A stretch of DNA of 64,000 nucleotides from Vandammella animalimorsus (lineage in GTDB: Bacteria; Pseudomonadota; Gammaproteobacteria; Burkholderiales; Burkholderiaceae_C), in NCBI RefSeq assembly GCF_002285285.1, contig NZ_NSJF01000007.1, positions 53,417 to 117,416 of the forward strand, in the 5' to 3' direction. Under the pieces are notes generated by a model. That model was not told where the DNA came from and did no database searches. It saw nothing but the letters and a program-made list of their open reading frames with translations. The position numbers and the translations under genes were made by a program. This document shows, one piece after another, positions 37,669 through 46,200 of the stretch. Within the stretch, counting starts at the first letter, position 1. Each line of letters begins with the position of its first letter.

Positions 37669-38490
37669 TTACAGCGCCAGCGCGTAGCCGATGGTCAGCG
37701 GTGCGTGGTCGGAGAACTTCTGCCCTTTGTAGATCGACTCGGTGCGCGCCTGCGCGGCCAGCGCTGGCGTGGCCAGGTGGTAGTCCAGGCGCCAGCCCAC
37801 GTTGTTGGCGTAGGCCTGGCCGCGATTGCTCCACCAGGTGTAGCAGCTGTCGGTGGCCTCGGGCTGCAGCGTGCGGTAGACGTCCACCAGCGGTTCGCGG
37901 TGCTCATCGCGCTCGCTCAGCAGCTTGGTCATCCAGGCCCGCTCCTCGGGCAGAAAGCCGCTGTTCTTCTGATTGCTGCGCCAGTTTTTCAGGTCAATGG
38001 CTTGGTGCGCGATGTTGATGTCGCCGCACAGGATGAACTCGCGCTGCCGTTGCAAGGCGTTCAGATAGGGGAAGAAGCCATCGAGAAAACGGTACTTGGC
38101 CGCCTGACGCTCTTCGCCGGATGAGCCGCTGGGAAAGTAGGCGCTGATGATGGACAGGCGCCGCGTCGGGGTGTCAAAGCGCAGTTCGATGCAGCGCCCT
38201 TCGGCGTCAAACTCGCCCTGATCCCAGCCGTAGCGCACGTCGCTGGGCGTGTGGCGCGTGTAGATGCCTACGCCCGAATAGCCTTTTTTCTGTGCCAGGT
38301 GGAAGTAACCTTGCATGCCCGCCAGGCAGGTCAGCTGGGCTTTTTCCAGGTCGGGCAGTTGCGCCTTGACTTCCTGCACACACATACAATCCGGGCGCTT
38401 TTCCTCCAGCCACGGCACCAGCCCTTTGCTGACGGCCGAGCGAATGCCATTGAGGTTGAGGCTGGTGAGCTGGAACAAATCGTTGGGCAT
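37669..38490 (-). CDS. xth: Exodeoxyribonuclease III
   Basis: An AP endonuclease/3'-5' exonuclease of 273 residues for base-excision repair. Motifs are FQLTSLNLNGIRSA (Asn), CVQEVKAQLPDLEKAQL (metal-binding Glu), SAYFPSG, LCGDINIAHQAIDLKN (Asp/Asn) and the C-terminal WRLDYHLATPAL and SDHAPLTIGYAL (Asp-His). All catalytic positions are visible. It belongs to the ExoA/XthA subgroup. It is divergent from pyrE with just 22 bp between the two start codons, so each promoter must extend into the neighbouring gene. Confidence 0.95.
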   Translation of the reverse strand: MPNDLFQLTSLNLNGIRSAVSKGLVPWLEEKRPDCMCVQEVKAQLPDLEKAQLTCLAGMQGYFHLAQKKGYSGVGIYTRHTPSDVRYGWDQGEFDAEGRCIELRFDTPTRRLSIISAYFPSGSSGEERQAAKYRFLDGFFPYLNALQRQREFILCGDINIAHQAIDLKNWRSNQKNSGFLPEERAWMTKLLSERDEHREPLVDVYRTLQPEATDSCYTWWSNRGQAYANNVGWRLDYHLATPALAAQARTESIYKGQKFSDHAPLTIGYALAL

Positions 38491-38512
38491 GCAAGCGTGC
38501 AAAGGACAGTGA

Positions 38513-39226
38513 ATGAGTAATCGCCCCTCCCCCCCCGAGGCCCAGGCCGATGCCGGCCAGGCCGCGCATGAGTTCGTGCAATTTGCCATCGAAAGCGGTG
38601 TGCTGTGCTTTGGCCAGTTCACCACCAAGGCGGGGCGGCAAAGCCCGTATTTCTTCAATGCGGGCCTGTTCAATGATGGCCGCAAGCTGTTGCGGCTGGC
38701 GCAATTCTATGCAAACGCCATCGTGCGCAGCGGCATCGAGTTCGATATGGTGTTCGGCCCGGCCTACAAGGGCATCGTGCTGGCGGCGGCAGTCTCCATG
38801 GAGCTGGCGCGCCTGGGCCACAACGTGCCCTATGCCTATAACCGTAAGGAGGCCAAGGACCACGGCGAAGGCGGCACGCTGGTGGGCGCGCCGCTGCAGG
38901 GGAGGGTGCTGATCGTCGATGACGTGATCTCCGCAGGCACGGCCGTGCGCGAGGCCATGGCCCTGATCCGCAGCGCCGGCGCCACGCCGCATGCACTGGC
39001 CATCGCGCTGGATCGCCAGGAAATGGCCACCGAAAATGGCCATGACGTGCCCTACAGCGCCGTGCAATACGTGCAACAGCATTTGGGTGTGCAGGTGTGT
39101 GCCGTGGCGGGGCTGGGCGACATCCTGGGTTTTCTGGAACAATGCGGCACCCAGACGGCAGCGCAGCAGCAACTGCGCCAGCACCATGAGGCGGTGCTGG
39201 CCTACCGGCAGCGCTACGGGGTATAA
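38513..39226 (+). CDS. pyrE: Orotate phosphoribosyltransferase
   Basis: PyrE joins orotate to PRPP to give OMP in pyrimidine synthesis. The 237-residue product has FGQFTTKAGRQSPYFFNAGLF, the YNRKEAKDHGEGG flexible catalytic loop and the PRPP motif VLIVDDVISAGTAVREA. AAAGGA precedes the ATG. About 20 extra residues at the N-terminus (SNRPSPPEAQADAG) are unconserved. The last A of its TAA stop begins a decayed family-1 repeat. Confidence 0.96.
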   Translation: MSNRPSPPEAQADAGQAAHEFVQFAIESGVLCFGQFTTKAGRQSPYFFNAGLFNDGRKLLRLAQFYANAIVRSGIEFDMVFGPAYKGIVLAAAVSMELARLGHNVPYAYNRKEAKDHGEGGTLVGAPLQGRVLIVDDVISAGTAVREAMALIRSAGATPHALAIALDRQEMATENGHDVPYSAVQYVQQHLGVQVCAVAGLGDILGFLEQCGTQTAAQQQLRQHHEAVLAYRQRYGV

Positions 39227-39290
39227 GGGTCTGTTCAAAATCTCGGCACGGCGGGCAACGAAGCAGGGGCCTGAATCCGCAGAAGCGCAC
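39226..39290. repeat. Decayed family-1 repeat end
   Basis: AGGGTCTGTTCAAAATCTCG starts at the last base of the pyrE stop codon and resembles the left end of the elements at 3315 and 13182 for about 35 bp (then GGCAAC-GAAGCAGG). No right-hand terminal repeat is found, so this is a truncated copy. The remainder of the gap up to 39390 is the leader of the following gene. Confidence 0.6.
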
Positions 39291-39390
39291 GCCGCCGCGA
39301 TCCGTGCAGGCCTTTCTTAAGCGTTGCCACGCAAGGTGTGTGGGCCTGCGCAGCGCCATTTGCAAAAAACACAATGACAAGCAAAACGCC

Positions 39391-40038
39391 ATGAAGAAAT
39401 TGCATTCTCTCGCCGCCATTCCAGTCTGGGCGCTGGGCATGTTGCTGCTGCCGTGGCAGGAGGTGGCGGCGCAGCAGCAGGAGCGCAGCCGTATCTACAC
39501 CTGTGTGGTCAACGGCCGCACGCTGACCTCGGATCGGCCGATCCGCGAATGCATTGACCGTGAGCAGCGCATTCTCGATGGCGTCACCGGCCACCAGCAG
39601 GGCACGCGCGCGCCCAGCTACACCGAAGAAGAGCTCAAGGTCATCCGCGCGCGCGAGCAGGCCCTCAAGGATGAGCAGCGCCGCGTGCGCGAGCAGCGCC
39701 AGCGAGAGCGCGTGCTGATGGCGCGCTACCCCGATGAAAAAGCCCACAACGCAGCGCGCGAAAGCGCCAAACAGACACTGCGCGATGTGATTAAAGGCGG
39801 TGAGCTGCGCCTGAAGCATCTGGCAGAAGAAAAGCAGCGCCTGCAGCAGGAGCTGGAGTTTTACCAGGGCGATATGAAAAAGGCGCCTGCCATCCTGCGC
39901 CGTCAGTTCCAGACCAACCAAAAGGAAACTGAAGAACAGCAGCGCTTCATCGACGGCAAGCGCGAAGAGGAAACCCGCATTGACCGCCAATTCAATGCCG
40001 AGCTTGAAGAGCTCAAGCGCCTGTGGGTGGCGAAATAA
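39391..40038 (+). CDS. Periplasmic DUF4124-domain protein
   Basis: A 215-residue secreted protein: signal peptide MKKLHSLAAIPVWALGMLLLPWQEVAA, then a short DUF4124 domain (RIYTCVVNGRTLTSDRPIRECIDREQR) with two cysteines that may pair, then a charged coiled-coil stretch (about residues 75-215) rich in Glu, Arg, Lys and Gln. DUF4124 proteins are common in betaproteobacteria and have no known activity. The ATG at 39391 begins the signal peptide; in-frame starts further up lie in the repeat. It is probably expressed alone. Confidence 0.82.
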   Translation: MKKLHSLAAIPVWALGMLLLPWQEVAAQQQERSRIYTCVVNGRTLTSDRPIRECIDREQRILDGVTGHQQGTRAPSYTEEELKVIRAREQALKDEQRRVREQRQRERVLMARYPDEKAHNAARESAKQTLRDVIKGGELRLKHLAEEKQRLQQELEFYQGDMKKAPAILRRQFQTNQKETEEQQRFIDGKREEETRIDRQFNAELEELKRLWVAK

Positions 40039-40093
40039 TCTGATGGCTACTGGCTTGCTTCGCTTTTTAGTCAGCGCTCTGGCTTAGGAGCAA

Positions 40094-40119
40094 ACAAAGC
40101 CCCTTTAAAGGGGCTTTGT
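40094..40119. terminator. Perfect 26-bp palindrome, bidirectional terminator
   Basis: ACAAAGCCCCTTT is followed at once by its exact complement, giving a 26-bp palindrome between converging genes (DUF4124 gene and the ProQ-family gene). Each strand ends its stem in a short T-run (TTTGTCTT or TTTGTTTG), as a two-way intrinsic terminator does. Confidence 0.82.
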
Positions 40120-40179
40120 CTTGGCTTGCTGGGTGGTTCGGCGATGACGTGTGTGCAGGCCTCTCCTGGCAAGGGGCAA

Positions 40180-40983
40180 TCAGCCTGCAGGCGGCGCGGC
40201 TTCAACGCCGGGCGCTGCATCGGGCGCGGGCAGGCGCCGCAGGCGTGCGCGCATCAGCATGTGCTCGGTGGCCTGGAGAGTTTGTCCATACATCTCGGCA
40301 AACTGCGCGAGTTCGGCGCCGCTGGCCTCGAAAGCCTCCAGCATGGCTTGCTCGCGTGCAGCCTGCAACGTGGCCTGTTCGATGGCAGTCTGCAGCATGG
40401 CCTGGATGTCTGGGTCTCGGCTTTGGATGGCCTGGGCATAGGCTTGTGCCGCAAGGCCTGAGCGCTCGATGGCCTTGCCCAGGCGCTGCATGAACCATTC
40501 ACGTGCCTGCTCTTGCAGGGCCGGCCGCTGCGACTCCTGCGCAGCCTGTGCGGCCCGGCGCTGTTTGCGTCGGTACAGCTCGGCCAGGGCGTGGAAGCTG
40601 TGCTCTGCCGCCATGGGCTCGACGGCGTGCAACTGCAAATCACGCCGCGCCTGGTTGTTGGCCACTGCCTGCAAATAGCGCTGCGAGCGTGTATGCAGGC
40701 CCAGCGCTTGCTTGAGAGCCTCGGTCTCCAGCTCTGGATGGGCGTTCACCAAGTCCTGAAAGATGCCACGCTTGAGCGGCAGCGGGTGCTCGCCAAACAG
40801 CTTGGGGTAGCGTTGCGCCAGCTCGGCCAACAGCGCGTGCGCGGCGGTGTTGCGACCAGGCTTGCCCCGCTGGGCCCGAGCGGACGGAGTCGGGCTGGTC
40901 TGGGCGTCAGCGGCGGCAATTGCAGCAGCTGGAATGGATGTGGCTGCGCCTTCGGGCGCGGGGGCAAAGGCAGAGTGCGGCAT
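40180..40983 (-). CDS. proQ: ProQ/FinO-domain RNA-binding protein
   Basis: The 267-residue protein has a Pro/Ala-rich N-terminal region (about residues 1-50), then a ProQ/FinO core (ALLAELAQRYPKLFGEHPLPLKRGIFQDLVNAHPELETEALKQALGLHTRSQRYLQAV), followed by a helical, Ala/Gln-rich C-terminal half. FinO-fold proteins bind structured small RNAs and mRNA ends and can act alongside Hfq, which is also in this window. The ATG at 40983 avoids overlap with ubiE. The C-terminal half (GAELAQFAEMYGQTLQATEHML) is unlike Escherichia coli ProQ, so the symbol is only a family label. Confidence 0.85.
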   Translation of the reverse strand: MPHSAFAPAPEGAATSIPAAAIAAADAQTSPTPSARAQRGKPGRNTAAHALLAELAQRYPKLFGEHPLPLKRGIFQDLVNAHPELETEALKQALGLHTRSQRYLQAVANNQARRDLQLHAVEPMAAEHSFHALAELYRRKQRRAAQAAQESQRPALQEQAREWFMQRLGKAIERSGLAAQAYAQAIQSRDPDIQAMLQTAIEQATLQAAREQAMLEAFEASGAELAQFAEMYGQTLQATEHMLMRARLRRLPAPDAAPGVEAAPPAG

Positions 40984-41056
40984 GGCGTGGGTTTTTGGGG
41001 CGATTGAGCCGATGAGTGGTGTTGGCAGCGATTGTTGGCGGGCAATGCAAGAGGCA

Positions 41057-41788
41057 TCAGCACTTGATGCCGACGTGCAGTGCAGCAATGCCGCCAGTGA
41101 GGTTGTGAATGTCCACATGGCCAAAGCCGGCCTCGTGCATCATGCCTTTGAGCGTGGCCTGATCGGGGTGCATGCGGATGGATTCAGCCAGATAGCGGTA
41201 GCTCTCAGAATCGCCCGCAATCCATTGCCCCAGCCGGGGCAGTACCGCAAACGAATACCAGTCATAGGGTTTTTGCAATGGCGGCGCCACACGTGAAAAC
41301 TCCAGCACCAGCAGCTTGCCGCCAGGCTTGAGCACGCGCTGCATTTCGCGCAGCGCCAAGTCTTTGTGCGTCATGTTGCGCAGACCGAAGGCCACGCTGA
41401 CGACGTCGAACTGGTCCTGCGCAAAAGGCAGATGCTCAGCATCGCACACCAGCGTCGGCAGGATTTGCCCTCGGTTGAGCAGGCGGTTGCGCCCGGTGCG
41501 CAGCATGGCCTCGTTGATGTCGGTGTGCACCACCAGGCCACTGCGCCCGACCTTCTTGGCAAACGCACTGGCCAGATCGCCTGTGCCGCCGGCGATGTCC
41601 AGCGCCTTTTGCCCCTCGCGCAGATTGGCGACCAGCACGGTATAGGCCTTCCAGGCGCGGTGCAGGCCCGCCGACATCAAATCGTTCATGACGTCGTACT
41701 TCGGGGCGACGGAATCGAAGACCTGGCGGACCTTGCCGGCCTTCTCCTCTTCATTGACAGTCTGAAAGCCAAAATGGGTCGTGTTCAT
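41057..41788 (-). CDS. ubiE: Ubiquinone/menaquinone C-methyltransferase UbiE
   Basis: A SAM-dependent methyltransferase of 243 residues for the quinone ring C-methylation. Motifs are [45 protein letters not shown] at the start, the SAM-binding [15 protein letters not shown], and the typical [36 protein letters not shown]. The C-terminus ends [16 protein letters not shown]. All are diagnostic. The ProQ-family gene follows 73 bp downstream in the same direction. Confidence 0.97.
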   Translation of the reverse strand: MNTTHFGFQTVNEEEKAGKVRQVFDSVAPKYDVMNDLMSAGLHRAWKAYTVLVANLREGQKALDIAGGTGDLASAFAKKVGRSGLVVHTDINEAMLRTGRNRLLNRGQILPTLVCDAEHLPFAQDQFDVVSVAFGLRNMTHKDLALREMQRVLKPGGKLLVLEFSRVAPPLQKPYDWYSFAVLPRLGQWIAGDSESYRYLAESIRMHPDQATLKGMMHEAGFGHVDIHNLTGGIAALHVGIKC

Positions 41789-41833
41789 GGCAAAGCGGTG
41801 GCAAAGCTCAAAAAGGTTGTGCAGTGAGGCGGA

Positions 41834-42949
41834 TTATCCACGGCGCGATGCGCGGGATGCGGGCGACGAGGGCTCATCCTGCTTGATATAAGGCACGCGC
41901 AGGCGCAGAAAAGGGGCCTCCACCCAGCGGTAGCTCCAGTGTGCAGGCAATAGCATCAACCCATAAAACAGCAGCGCCCAAAGGCAGGCCACGTAAAAAT
42001 TGCTGATGTCCATGATGTGTGCATGCACCCAGCGCGCAGCATCGAAGACTATGAAGAAATGCAGCAAATACACAGAGTACGAATACGCCCCGGCCCGCGC
42101 CAGCCAGCAGCTGGGCCCGCGCATGCTGGGGCGCACGCTGGCCTCGTACCAGGCGATCAGCACTGCATAGGCCAGGGCCTCGATCAGCGGCAGCACAATC
42201 CACAGCCGCCCAGGTGAGGGGTAACTGGGGCGCTGGTAAAAGCCGCCGCTGGCATCAAACCACCAATAAAAAAGGCAAAAGGCCAAAGCCACGGCAGCGG
42301 CCAGGCCATGGCGCCCGGCCAAATGGCCGCGCCAACGGCAAGCCAGCATGCCGAGCAAGAATTGGTCGATCCGCCCCACCAACGTGAAATAGGCCAGGTG
42401 CTGCACCGTGCCATCCCAGGCCCACAGCAGGCCGCGCCCTGCCAGCGCCAGGGCCAGCAAGGCCCACAGCCACCACACCGAGCGCGCCTGCAAGGCCAAG
42501 AGCAGCGGCAACAGCAGGTAAAAATGCATTTCCACCGCAATCGACCAACCGCCGTTGGGCCAGGTTGGCTGCCAAAAACCCCGCAGCAGCGCCTGCAGAT
42601 AGGCCATGCCATCGCCCCCATGCCAGACGATGCGCAGCCCAGCCAGCAGCATCACCAGCAACAGCAGCGGCAGCAGGCGCAGCAGACGGTTGAACAAAAA
42701 GCGCGGGAAATCCACCCGCCGCCCTTCCAGCAAACGGGCAAACAAATAGCCGCTCAAACTCATGAACAGCGCCACGCCCGTATGCCCTTCATCGAACAGG
42801 GCCAGCGGCCACCAGGCCGGCGCCCCTTCAAACGGCACGGGCTGCCCATGCTGGCCGTGCAGAAAATGCCAGGTCACCACCAACAGCGCCGCCAGCGCCC
42901 GGACGTGATCCAGCGCAGCAAAGTGCGCACCTGAGGAGGAAACATGCAT
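41834..42949 (-). CDS. Acyltransferase-3 family membrane protein (second copy type)
   Basis: A 371-residue multi-helix protein starting with LDHVRALAALLVVTWHFLHGQ (conserved Arg and His of the family) and containing GHTGVALFMSLSGYLFARLLEGRRVDF. It has about ten hydrophobic segments and a short basic C-terminus. These enzymes acylate surface glycans. The ATG at 42949 has GAGGAGG 10 bp upstream (minus strand), fixing the start; the longer reading to 43159 is a non-conserved extension. It shares only family-level similarity with 24572-25663. Confidence 0.87.
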   Translation of the reverse strand: MHVSSSGAHFAALDHVRALAALLVVTWHFLHGQHGQPVPFEGAPAWWPLALFDEGHTGVALFMSLSGYLFARLLEGRRVDFPRFLFNRLLRLLPLLLLVMLLAGLRIVWHGGDGMAYLQALLRGFWQPTWPNGGWSIAVEMHFYLLLPLLLALQARSVWWLWALLALALAGRGLLWAWDGTVQHLAYFTLVGRIDQFLLGMLACRWRGHLAGRHGLAAAVALAFCLFYWWFDASGGFYQRPSYPSPGRLWIVLPLIEALAYAVLIAWYEASVRPSMRGPSCWLARAGAYSYSVYLLHFFIVFDAARWVHAHIMDISNFYVACLWALLFYGLMLLPAHWSYRWVEAPFLRLRVPYIKQDEPSSPASRASRRG

Positions 42950-43185
42950 CTGGCCAATTATCGAGCAATGGCCTTGTAGTGCCTTGGCAACAAAGTGTTG
43001 GTTGTTTGTTGATGCCAACAGGGCCGTTGCCAACGGTGCATGCCGCCTCTTCCCTTGTCGCTGGATCAGCAAGCATGGACCTGTGGTGGGCCGGGTAGAG
43101 CCTGGGCTGAGGGCGCTGAACAAGGGCCTGTGATTGCAGCAACAAGGCACCAGAGTCAAGGCCAGTCAGGGGCTGCAATTTTTGC

Positions 43186-43214
43186 TTGCAATCGTTGGGT
43201 GGAGCCACTAGACT
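43186..43214 (+). promoter_or_regulatory. Sigma-70-type promoter of the surface protein gene
   Basis: TTGCAA at 43186-43191 and TAGACT at 43209-43214 are separated by exactly 17 bp. A start near 43221 would leave a leader of about 175 nucleotides before the ATG at 43395, with a TTTTTGCAAAAA palindrome at 43264-43275 inside it. A second possible box, TAGGAT, lies at 43324-43329. The rest of the 445-bp gap (42950-43185) holds no gene I can support. Confidence 0.6.
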
Positions 43215-43394
43215 GCCGCGCAGAATGGCATTGGTTACTTGCGCGCGGTTGCGTTCCGTTGTTTTTTTGCAAAAACATAGGAATTCAGTCTGTGGAGCCA
43301 TTTCGACGGCAAGTCTTCATGCTAGGATTTCCCAGCGTGATCGAGACTTGGTCGTAACGCTTTCAAACCCTCTTCATTTTTGGAGTTAACCCTC

Positions 43395-44945
43395 ATGAAA
43401 AAAACCGTTTTTGCGTTGAGTGTGGCTGCTGCCCTGGCCGGCTTTGCGGGCGCTGCAAGTGCTGCTCCTACGCCTTACATCAAGGCTGAGCAGGCTGATA
43501 TTAATAACACTGACAAGAAGCTGTCTACAAAGCTGAGCATCAATGCGGGTGCTGTTGGCCACATCTTGGTGCAGCCTTATTACACTGTTCAGGGTACGCG
43601 CAATACCTTGATGAACATCATCAACACCGATACCAAGAACGGCAAGGCTGTGAAAGTGCGCTTCCGTGGCGCGCGCAACTCGGACGATGTGTTCGATTTC
43701 TACGTCTTCCTGTCGCCTGGTGACGTATGGCGCGCCCGTGTCTGGAAGAATGCAAAGGACGAGGTTCGTCTGGATATTCCAGACACCAGCTGCACGCTGC
43801 CTGCTCGCTCGGTGCTGATTGATGAGAACGATCCTCTTGGTGCTTTCAGTACGGCGCGCGTCTATGACAAGAAATCGAAGTCTGAGACTTTCGAGGGTTA
43901 TGTCGAGTTCCTGACGGTGGCTGATATTGAGCCGGGGGATGGGGCTAAAGGTGCGTTGTACAATACCATCAAGCACAATTCCGTTACAGGCAATGTGGAG
44001 TGCAATCCTACGCTGATTGCAAACTCCATGGCGGTAATGACGAGCAAGGCCGAAGTTCTTGGTCGTGGCTTTAACTTCCCGACGGCTGGTATTACCGGTC
44101 ATTGGGCCATTACTGAAGTAGTGACCGATTCGACAGTGACCGGCAACATGATGGCGATTGCTGCGGTCGATGATGATGATTTTATGGCGCTTGGTAATTT
44201 GACGGTTGCTCCGCAAAGTACCAGCGTGGCACATGATACTTGGGATAAGCTTGGTACGGCCGACCCCTTGTTCCGTAGCGGTAAGCTGGCCGACAAGAAC
44301 TATGACTACCCGGATCTGTCGACGCCTTATCTGAGCAACGCGACTGGTGATGATGCTGATCCTATCAACCAGGCCAATGCGCTGTCTGAGGCGCTGGCAG
44401 CCAGCGAAGTGATGAATGAATTCGTGACTGTGTCGGATGTGAAATTCCGTACTGACTGGGTGCTGTCTCTGCCAACACGTCGCTACGGTGTGGCAGTTGA
44501 CTATGCCTCCGGTGCTGCGGTCTTTAATGACAAGACGCCGGGTGATAAAGCGGCCAGCGATTACTTCACCCCCAAAAACGCTGCAGTGGTAAAGCATAAT
44601 GGCGCTCCGCAGGTGCATGTGGATATCGACGCCGATTTCTACGATGACAACGAGCGTACTCTGAATGCTGTGCCTTCGCCGCATGGCGGCTTCAAGCTCG
44701 ATGGTGAAGTGAGTGTGCTCACTTTCAATGTCCCGGTGGAGGAGTCTGTGCTGGGCGCTGCAATTGCTGCCAACCGAGTTAATCCCAAGTTCCTGTCGCA
44801 GCCTATCGATGCAGGCTGGGGCAAGATCAACCTGGTCAACAGGAGCGGCTCCGGCAAGAAGGGTCTGCCCGTCATTGGCTTTGCAGCACTGCAGGCCGGT
44901 GGCAAGGCACTGGGCTTCACATGGCCACACTCCTTCAGCAAGTAA
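43395..44945 (+). CDS. Secreted surface protein of unknown function (possible S-layer type)
   Basis: A 516-residue protein with a classical signal peptide (MKKTVFALSVAAALAGFAGAASAA, cleavage after ASA) and a mature part rich in Asp, Thr, Val and Asn, with only two cysteines (residues 133 and 203) that could pair. It has no transmembrane helix or barrel-type terminal Phe that I can see (it ends HSFSK). Codons end in T much more often than in the neighbours (GCT, GTT, GAT), and it has its own promoter, a long leader, GGAG upstream of the ATG and a strong terminator. This suits an abundant secreted coat protein. I do not recognise a characterised relative. Confidence 0.75.
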   Translation: MKKTVFALSVAAALAGFAGAASAAPTPYIKAEQADINNTDKKLSTKLSINAGAVGHILVQPYYTVQGTRNTLMNIINTDTKNGKAVKVRFRGARNSDDVFDFYVFLSPGDVWRARVWKNAKDEVRLDIPDTSCTLPARSVLIDENDPLGAFSTARVYDKKSKSETFEGYVEFLTVADIEPGDGAKGALYNTIKHNSVTGNVECNPTLIANSMAVMTSKAEVLGRGFNFPTAGITGHWAITEVVTDSTVTGNMMAIAAVDDDDFMALGNLTVAPQSTSVAHDTWDKLGTADPLFRSGKLADKNYDYPDLSTPYLSNATGDDADPINQANALSEALAASEVMNEFVTVSDVKFRTDWVLSLPTRRYGVAVDYASGAAVFNDKTPGDKAASDYFTPKNAAVVKHNGAPQVHVDIDADFYDDNERTLNAVPSPHGGFKLDGEVSVLTFNVPVEESVLGAAIAANRVNPKFLSQPIDAGWGKINLVNRSGSGKKGLPVIGFAALQAGGKALGFTWPHSFSK

Positions 44946-45019
44946 TGAAGGTCTAGGCGGTAAAGCCGCCGCTCCATCAAGCGCTGCAATATCTTGCATG
45001 GCTTGATGTGTAGGCAAGT

Positions 45020-45051
45020 AAAAAAGCAGGCGGAAACGCCTGCTTTTTTTT
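45020..45051 (+). terminator. Strong rho-independent terminator after the surface protein gene
   Basis: AAAAAAGCAGGCG at 45020-45032, a GAAA tetraloop and CGCCTGC followed by eight T residues (to 45051). A 13-bp stem with a GNRA loop and a T8 tract is about as strong as intrinsic terminators get, consistent with heavy transcription of the gene. Confidence 0.95.
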
Positions 45052-45213
45052 GGCATGCTGTCATTGCTCTGGCAGCTGTTGGGTGTGTGCTGTGTTTGTG
45101 CTGGTGCTGTGCACAGGCTGGTGCTGCGTACAGTTTTACCCCCTAATATGCTGCGCTGTCAGTGGCATGGCTGGAAACTGGAACAGGAATTTTCTTAGAG
45201 GAAATCATTGGAA

Positions 45214-46161
45214 ATGAATCGACGTTGTGGCCCCCTTGGGACCGTAAAAAACCGCAATTGGCCGGTGGCGGCATTGTTGGCGCTGGCCGGTTGGATGTCT
45301 CTGGCTGTTGATGCAGATGCACAGCAAATCATCGTGCAAGGGGGCGACCCCTTGGTGCAGGTGACGGATTGGGATATCGATGCAGACGCCAAAGCGGTTG
45401 ACCTGGCGTCCCGTCACCATGCCTTGTCCGACGCGCAAAAAGTGGATGTGACGGCCAAGGCTTTGTTTGTGCGCGCTGTACTGGCAGAACAAGCAAAAAG
45501 CGCCGGCCTGGACAAGACGCCGGAAGCGCAAACCAGGCTAAAGCTGGCCCAGCAGCGCGTGCTGATGGAGCTGATGCTGGAGCAGTTGGAACAAAAACAT
45601 GCCCCATCAAAGGAGGAGCTGCTCAAATATGCCGAGGCAGAGTACAAGTCCAACCCGCAACGCTTCATGGTGCCAGCAGAAACCAAGGCCAGTCACATCT
45701 TGATTTTCAGCGGCAGTGATGAGGCTGAGCAGCGCATCCGGGCTGTTTACAGGCAGTTGCAGGAAGGGGGGGATTTTGGCGAGCTGGCCTTCAAGCATTC
45801 GGAGGATGCGCAAACTGCTCCGCTGTATGGTTCGCTGGGTTATTTTGACCCCACCAAAATGGTGCTGGAGTTTCAAGGTGCGCTGAAGGCCTTGCAGAAA
45901 AATGGCCAATACAGCGAGCCGTTCAAGACCCGTTATGGTTGGCACATCGTTCGGCTGGACGATCGGCGCGAGGCAGGCAAATTGTCATTCGATGAGGTGC
46001 GCGAAGTCCTGATGGAGCAAGGGCGCAAGGCAGCAATGGACGGTTTGCGCGACGATCAGGTGGAAAAATCCGTGGCGCAAATTAAGGTGGATGAAAAGGC
46101 GCTGGAGGCTTTCGCTGCAAAACACAAAAAGCTGGCAGACGAGGCACGCAAAAAATACTGA
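45214..46161 (+). CDS. Periplasmic parvulin-type peptidyl-prolyl isomerase
   Basis: A 315-residue exported PpiC-family protein: signal peptide ending VDADA-QQ, a helical SurA/PrsA-like N-terminal region (residues about 45-155), and one rotamase domain (KASHILIFSGSDEAEQRIRAVYRQLQEGGDFGELAFKHSED, LGYFDPTKMVLEF, FKTRYGWHIVRLDDRREA). Parvulins of this layout are periplasmic folding helpers. It is placed 268 bp behind the surface protein gene with a terminator in between, so it has its own promoter; TAATAT at 45144-45149 is a possible -10. A TTG at 45208 is an alternative start closer to the AGAGGAAA box. Confidence 0.88.
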   Translation: MNRRCGPLGTVKNRNWPVAALLALAGWMSLAVDADAQQIIVQGGDPLVQVTDWDIDADAKAVDLASRHHALSDAQKVDVTAKALFVRAVLAEQAKSAGLDKTPEAQTRLKLAQQRVLMELMLEQLEQKHAPSKEELLKYAEAEYKSNPQRFMVPAETKASHILIFSGSDEAEQRIRAVYRQLQEGGDFGELAFKHSEDAQTAPLYGSLGYFDPTKMVLEFQGALKALQKNGQYSEPFKTRYGWHIVRLDDRREAGKLSFDEVREVLMEQGRKAAMDGLRDDQVEKSVAQIKVDEKALEAFAAKHKKLADEARKKY

Positions 46162-46200
46162 TTGCCAGTGGCTGTGCCGCCGGCCCGTAGAACGTTGCAC

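Noticed and set aside
43386..45056. 556-codon frame antisense to the surface protein gene
   Set aside because: The plus-strand protein has a signal peptide, promoter and terminator; the minus-strand frame has none of these.
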